Of a DNA stretch of 10,272 nucleotides, positions 8,301 to 10,272 are shown one piece after another. This stretch comes from Fen-1258 sp947085815. Lineage in GTDB: Bacteria > Bacteroidota > Ignavibacteria > Ignavibacteriales > Melioribacteraceae. Within the stretch, counting starts at the first letter, position 1; each line of letters opens with the position of its first letter. The position numbers and the translations under genes are program-made. The DNA lies in the NCBI GenBank assembly GCA_947085815.1, contig CAMTXU010000019.1:1-10272 (forward strand), in the 5' to 3' direction. The notes under the pieces were generated by a model. That model had not been told where the DNA came from and ran no database searches. It saw only the letters and a list, made by a program, of their open reading frames with translations.

Positions 8301-9210
8301 CATTTTGTCCTGCAGAAAGTACGACTGTATGTGACCCCGGAGTTGAGGGATATGTCTGCTGCCATCCGGATTGATTTGTTTCACCGATTGTGTAAGTGCC
8401 CGCCGCCAAATTATTAAAACAATACTCTCCATTTGCATCTGTTGTAACACTGACGGGTGTAGCTCCGGATAAATTTATTGTCCATCCCGGCAATCCGGGT
8501 TCACCGCTATCCTTGATGCCGTTACCATTAAGATCACTGAACTTCATACCGCAGATTGACGCATTATTAACATCTGCTGCTGAAGTCACTCCCTCAATAA
8601 TTACATTTTTATGAGTCGCGAACGACGGAGTCATGGCTAAAGCACCGTTAGGTGCGTAAGGGTAGATCCTAACAGAAAAAGTTTGCCCGTTTTGAACCAG
8701 CACATTTACATTTGCTGAAAATGTCTGGATTGCAGATGATAAATAATCTAATGGATTTGAATTAAGTTGAAATTTGTTGTTCCATCCATCAGTTGAATAC
8801 CAGGCTTCGCCTTTCAGTATATGGAAATCTGTATTTGTTGGAGTTGGATAATCACTATACTGAAATGAAATATATTGAACAGTAAAACTATTTCCAGAAG
8901 TTGGACTTGCATCAAACTGAATATATCTTGTATAATCAGGTAGTCCGACAAGCCAAGCACTCCCTTGGTTTCCCATCCATAATCTCTGGCCATAGCTACC
9001 GTATGGATTATATTGTGAAGGGACTATCTGAAGAAGGTACGTTCCAGAACCGGCGCCAATTGTTTCAGGTGATGCTTGAATATTTCCGGTCGGTGTATTT
9101 GGATTCTGATTGCTTGTAAGCGGCCATGTAACCGAAGCAACCTGCGCAAAGATATTTGCAGTGAAAAGCATAAAAGAGAATACTGCAAATAGTTTATATA
9201 ATTTATTCAT
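5344..9210 (-). CDS. Very large secreted T9SS cargo protein with SdrD-B-like and LamG modules
   Basis: The 1288-residue product is predicted to leave by Sec and then type IX secretion to the surface or medium. Residues 1-23 form a signal peptide (MNKLYKLF, hydrophobic core, NIFAQ). Modules in order: A1 (23-215), B1 (218-313), A2 (322-502), B2 (504-599), L1 (603-856), B3 (860-957), L2 (962-1189), sorting domain (1204-1288). A modules are a duplicated beta-rich unit I cannot name. B modules resemble SdrD-B/Cna-B domains with DxNGNGxxD calcium-type loops and two Cys each. L modules are LamG/concanavalin-like folds (FSIDAWVYP, FTIDAWIKT, ending in EIFNRAMT or EMFNRVLT). The end has SYPNPFNPTTTIQF, VYDMLGREV and LTSGIYF, the Por-secretion sorting signature. 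The ATG at 9210 fits the signal peptide and has an AGAGGG site; an in-frame ATG at 9261 would add 17 charged residues in front of it. There is no enzymatic domain that I recognise, so adhesion or glycan binding is the likely role. Confidence 0.9.
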   Translation of the reverse strand: MNKLYKLFAVFSFMLFTANIFAQVASVTWPLTSNQNPNTPTGNIQASPETIGAGSGTYLLQIVPSQYNPYGSYGQRLWMGNQGSAWLVGLPDYTRYIQFDASPTSGNSFTVQYISFQYSDYPTPTNTDFHILKGEAWYSTDGWNNKFQLNSNPLDYLSSAIQTFSANVNVLVQNGQTFSVRIYPYAPNGALAMTPSFATHKNVIIEGVTSAADVNNASICGMKFSDLNGNGIKDSGEPGLPGWTINLSGATPVSVTTDANGEYCFNNLAAGTYTIGETNQSGWQQTYPSTPGSHTVVLSAGQNVSGINFGNKAYSSSPNDACLTWSLLNSTAVTSISGNINGQPEILGPGSSAPLMAIFPPYTSNGQRLLVTGGWQPGSMDATRYIEFNASPASGNNFIVNNVSFNYGDNPLTQNFNILNAKVYYSTDNWSSAGTQIGSTLIYLNTIMQTFVASNLNVSVSSGQTFSLRIYPYSPNGSIAGAVSLAIHNNVTICGSTNTAVVNTGYICGKKFNDVNGNGINDGEPGLANWTINLTGTSTATATTDATGNFCFNNLAAGTYTVAEVQQSGWTQTAPTPNTYTITLTAGQSRSDIIFGNKLNAAAGCVQPPSGMVAWYPLDEVIGSTVVSDIMGTNNGTPVPGQIGIMGSASDGPVPGSTLSFLLPNAKVNGSLLFYAGVTKKYVKVPDAPSLNFGVGDFSIDAWVYPVIGSNYVQPIVDKAVTTVSYCVGYRLFILNGQLNFLVMDGNNVSTTTAPISYSQWQHVAAVRKGGTPNTFQLYINGVLVTTTTAQVNNTSNTTELLIGGITSPNGGTLCGLPAQFNYGEIAIDELEIFNRAMTASEIFSIWHADTFGKCKPSANTGSLCGTKFNDINGNGIKDGGETGLPNWTINLTGAMTATVTTDNNGNFCFNNLAAGTYTVSEVLQSGWTQTAPTPNTYTVTLTSGQSRTDLIFGNKFNSAVGCVAPPAGMVAWWHLDESSGTTTSDLAGFNNIGTRMNGPVPVAGKVAGGLQFDGTNDYVIVPHNSELNFGTGNFTIDAWIKTSETSGERIIVDKQTLNGLVYQGYSFHLNAGYLSLQLADASPPNYFTNQSSGTFVADGNWHHVAVTVTRNSSTGVIFYKDGVGSAGFNLTGRQGSLDNTGPLVIGRQSYADQRRFNGILDEIEMFNRVLTAAEIQSIYNAGSAGKCKLISDVKEEEQIPVKSELLQSYPNPFNPTTTIQFDIPTNSFVNISVYDMLGREVRVLVNEQKNPGRYRVIFDASELTSGIYFCTIRTANFTQSRKMILMK
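5347..5601 (-). other. Type IX secretion C-terminal sorting domain
   Basis: The last 85 residues of the surface protein form the Por-type sorting domain: YPNPFNPTTTI, then a beta-sandwich pattern (VNISVYDMLGREVRVLV, GIYFCTI) and the basic end SRKMILMK. In this family the domain is recognised by the T9SS machinery and usually removed on export. No T9SS component gene is visible in this window. Confidence 0.88.
5644..6327 (-). repeat. LamG-like module L2 of the surface protein
   Basis: It begins GCVAPPAGMVAWWHLDE and ends SAGKCK, with core strands GLQFDGTNDYVIVP, FTIDAWIKT, WHHVAVTV and LDEIEMFNR. This is the Laminin_G_3/concanavalin-like pattern. One Cys at each end could staple the module. 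Confidence 0.8.
6340..6633 (-). repeat. SdrD-B-like module B3
   Basis: It runs from LCGTKFNDINGNGIKD to LIFGNK, with CFNNLAAGTY in the middle. By eye it matches B2 at about 78 of 97 positions, and long stretches also match in DNA. The two Cys residues (in LCG and YCF/FCF positions) recur in all three copies. Confidence 0.85.
6643..7404 (-). repeat. LamG-like module L1, longer than L2
   Basis: It begins GCVQPPSGMVAWYPLDE and ends FGKCK, with the same core strands as L2. It carries extra residues between the first strand and KYVKVPDAPSLNFG (around 640-680) and extra loops later, so it has diverged well beyond the B repeats. Confidence 0.75.
7414..7701 (-). repeat. SdrD-B-like module B2
   Basis: It runs from ICGKKFNDVNGNGIND to IIFGNK, with the CFNNLAAGTY core. 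It is the closest relative of B3 within the protein, including an identical QSGWTQTAPTPNTYT stretch. Confidence 0.85.
7705..8247 (-). repeat. Duplicated unassigned module A2
   Basis: This is the second copy of a beta-rich unit of about 190 residues. Shared marks with A1 are NGQRL, RYIEFNASPASGNNF, YYSTDNW, and QTFSLRIYPYSPNG followed by an 'A.HNNVTI' strand. I know no family name for it. It may be a jelly-roll-like binding module. Confidence 0.7.
8272..8559 (-). repeat. SdrD-B-like module B1
   Basis: It runs from ICGMKFSDLNGNGIKD to INFGNK, with YCFNNLAAGTY in the middle. It is less similar to B2 and B3 than they are to each other, for example QSGWQQTYPSTPGSHT. Confidence 0.85.
8566..9144 (-). 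repeat. Duplicated unassigned module A1
   Basis: This is the first copy of the unit also seen at 7705-8247. It follows the signal peptide and carries YGQRLWMG, RYIQFDASPTSGNSF, WYSTDGW, and QTFSVRIYPYAPNG. Function is unknown. Confidence 0.7.
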
Positions 9211-9214
9211 CTTT

Positions 9215-9220
9215 CCCTCT
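9215..9220 (-). promoter_or_regulatory. Ribosome binding site of the surface-protein gene
   Basis: The minus strand reads AGAGGG, four bases before the ATG at 9210. It supports the start that places the signal peptide at the N-terminus. Confidence 0.65.
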
Positions 9221-9260
9221 TTCGATTTTTCCGCATAGCGGAGTTTCATTAAATTCAACA

Positions 9261-9506
9261 TTATATTATTTCTCCATTTCTGATCTTAATTGACGTTTTG
9301 TTCTTCAAATTTTTCAGAGAGGATTTTAGTTTTTCAATTTTATCATGAGGAACATTCGGATCGTTTTCCAGATCGGTAATGGCTTCTTCAATTGATTTAT
9401 ATTCTTTTACATTACCATCTCCTGAATCTTTTTTAATGATTAGAATAGGTGCGTGTGCAGAACGTTTTTTTATGAAAAATCCCATTATTTTTTCAATAGT
9501 ATTCAA
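9261..9506 (-). CDS. Small hypothetical protein, 81 residues
   Basis: I do not recognise this protein. It starts MNTIEKIMGFFIKKRSAHAP, has no signal peptide or full membrane segment, and from about residue 37 is rich in Lys, Glu, Asp and Leu (SIEEAITDLENDPNVPHDK, then IEKLKSSLKNLKNK), which suggests one or two amphipathic helices. The start is taken as the TTG at 9506 because AGGA lies four bases upstream; an in-frame ATG at 9485 lacks such a site. The stop is 50 bases before the ATG of the large secreted protein with no terminator between, so the two are probably co-transcribed. It could be a cytoplasmic partner or regulator of that gene, but this is only positional inference. The gene is probably real given its ribosome site, spacing and codon-like composition. 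Confidence 0.6.
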   Translation of the reverse strand: MNTIEKIMGFFIKKRSAHAPILIIKKDSGDGNVKEYKSIEEAITDLENDPNVPHDKIEKLKSSLKNLKNKTSIKIRNGEII

Positions 9507-9510
9507 TTTT

Positions 9511-9514
9511 TCCT
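9511..9514 (-). promoter_or_regulatory. Ribosome binding site of the small ORF
   Basis: AGGA on the minus strand lies four bases before the TTG at 9506. It is the main reason for preferring this non-ATG start. Confidence 0.5.
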
Positions 9515-9530
9515 ACCAGAATTTTGAGCG

Positions 9531-9559
9531 AATCTACAGAAGAGATGATGTCCCTTCAA
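9531..9559 (-). promoter_or_regulatory. Candidate promoter for the small ORF and surface-protein gene
   Basis: On the minus strand TTGAAG (9554-9559) and TAGATT (9531-9536) are separated by 17 bases, each matching four of six positions of the sigma-70-type consensus. A start about seven bases on would leave a leader of roughly 20 bases with the AGGA site. Matches of this quality arise by chance in AT-rich DNA. Confidence 0.35.
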
Positions 9560-9626
9560 TAGCTAATAAGGATACGGCGTCTTTAATTAAACGAACGGTA
9601 CGATTTAACAATTAATTGGTAGTGGT

Positions 9627-9643
9627 AAAAGGAGTTCTACTCC
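9627..9643 (-). terminator. Weak possible terminator after the histidine kinase gene
   Basis: On the minus strand GGAGT-AGA-ACTCC is followed by TTTT, a five-bp hairpin with a short T run. It overlaps the kinase stop codon (TAG at 9639-9637). The stem is short, so termination may be partial and read-through into the small ORF is possible. Confidence 0.35.
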
Positions 9644-10272
9644 GGTACTGAGATTTTGTAAAGCGGTGGGGGGAGTGATATAACAACTTCTGTTCCGTGT
9701 GAATTCTTATCTCTGCTACTAAGATCTTCAAACATAATCGGTTGAGGAAGTTCCATTTTTGTACTTAACAATCTGAGTCGTTCCTCTATAATCAGAATAC
9801 CTTTTGAAATGTGATCTTCCTTTCTATTCTTCTTTGCTTCATTAATTCCTACACCATTATCTGTAACCTTGATTATTAATGATCTGATGATGATGGAATC
9901 TATGTCAACATCTTCGAATGAAAATGAGATTGTCAGACTTCCTTTCTTTCCTGAATTAATTATACCATGCCATAGAGAATTCTCCACAAACGGCTGGATT
10001 ATCATGTTAGGTATCATTGTGGAAACCGTGTTAACGTCTTCGCCAATTATAATCTCATATGTAAAGCTATCTTGAAATCTTAGTTTTTCAAGATCGAGAT
10101 AAAGTTGAAGTCTATTTATTTCCTCAGACAAAAGAATAAATCCTTGCCCGGCAGTATCAAGGTTTTTCCTCATCAACTTAGCCATCATTGCTATATAATC
10201 ATTTGCTTCTTCCAACCTTTCACTATTTACTAGGAATTGCACGGAGTTGAGAGAATTAAAAATAAAATGCGG
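9637..10272 (-). CDS. LytS/YehU-type sensor histidine kinase, C-terminal part
   Basis: This is the kinase module of a two-component sensor of the His_kinase (LytS/YehU) family. The reading frame is open to the window edge, so the gene continues upstream; 211 codons are seen. The first residues are PHFIFNSLNSVQF, the family's H-box, whose His (second residue seen) accepts the phosphate. Then come an N-box IQPFVENSLWHG, a G1-type VTDNGVGI, the ERLRLLS helix, and HGTEVVISLPPP near the end, together the ATP-binding fold. A GTG at 10242 lies inside the H-box region and is not the true start. The sensor part, probably membrane-bound, is outside the window. The usual partner is a LytTR-type response regulator; none follows downstream, where the unknown 81-residue gene lies instead. 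The ligand and targets cannot be told from this fragment. Confidence 0.93.
   Translation of the reverse strand, partial: PHFIFNSLNSVQFLVNSERLEEANDYIAMMAKLMRKNLDTAGQGFILLSEEINRLQLYLDLEKLRFQDSFTYEIIIGEDVNTVSTMIPNMIIQPFVENSLWHGIINSGKKGSLTISFSFEDVDIDSIIIRSLIIKVTDNGVGINEAKKNRKEDHISKGILIIEERLRLLSTKMELPQPIMFEDLSSRDKNSHGTEVVISLPPPLYKISVPE

Noticed and set aside
5548..9119. Plus-strand frames inside the surface-protein gene, several alike
   Set aside because: Their mutual similarity merely mirrors the B and A repeats on the other strand.
9211..9261. Start of the surface protein at the ATG at 9261
   Set aside because: It would put 17 charged residues before the signal peptide and overlap the stop of the upstream gene; the ATG at 9210 has a ribosome site.
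9770..9815. Apparently degenerate G2 box in the kinase (SKGILIIEERL instead of GIGLxN)
   Set aside because: The HxSxGxxIxxxRLxLL form is usual in LytS-type kinases of this phylum, so it is no sign of inactivity.
9637..10242. Complete short histidine kinase starting with GTG at 10242
   Set aside because: The frame continues upstream through PHFIFNSLNS, the phosphoacceptor box, so this is only the visible end of a longer gene.

Overview
The window is AT-rich bacterial chromosome, and every gene I can support lies on the minus strand. The lineage evidence points to the Ignavibacteria/Chlorobi side of the Bacteroidota group. A very large secreted protein ends in the Por-type (type IX secretion, T9SS) sorting domain with the 'SYPNPFNPTTTI' signature typical of that branch. 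It also carries Cys-containing SdrD-B-like and LamG modules of the style common there. A LytS-type kinase and an Omp85 protein show a didermic envelope. Clear purine-rich Shine-Dalgarno sites (GAGG/AGGA) precede several starts, which argues against a typical SD-poor Bacteroidia genome. The taxonomic call is an inference from these features, not a database result.

Layout, in the direction of transcription (right to left): (1) 10272-9637, C-terminal part of a LytS/YehU-type sensor histidine kinase, with its H-box at the very edge of the window. (2) 9506-9261, an 81-residue protein I do not recognise, with a TTG start. (3) 9210-5344, a 1288-residue T9SS cargo protein with module order A-B-A-B-L-B-L-sorting domain, followed by a strong terminator at 5257-5285. 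(4) 5132-2880, NADP-dependent malic enzyme of the MaeB type fused to a phosphotransacetylase-like domain, followed by a terminator at 2819-2853. (5) 2759-2133, a membrane-anchored YkuD-type L,D-transpeptidase homologue with Ser where the nucleophilic Cys is expected. (6) 2120 to the window start, an Omp85/TamA-BamA-like outer-membrane protein that lacks only its last few residues.

Four transcription blocks are likely: the kinase; the small ORF plus the giant surface protein; maeB alone; and the L,D-transpeptidase-like gene with the Omp85 gene 12 bases behind it. Most of the region concerns the envelope and cell surface, with one central-carbon enzyme in between. No intergenic gap exceeds about 165 bases. 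I see no tRNA, rRNA, CRISPR array, insertion sequence or phage gene.

I did not find a clear new multi-gene system. The most notable items are the Cys-to-Ser change in the transpeptidase homologue and its pairing with an Omp85 gene, the duplicated uncharacterised 'A' module and mosaic layout of the surface protein, the unknown 81-residue gene in front of it, and a set of overlapping inverted repeats at that protein's stop codon.
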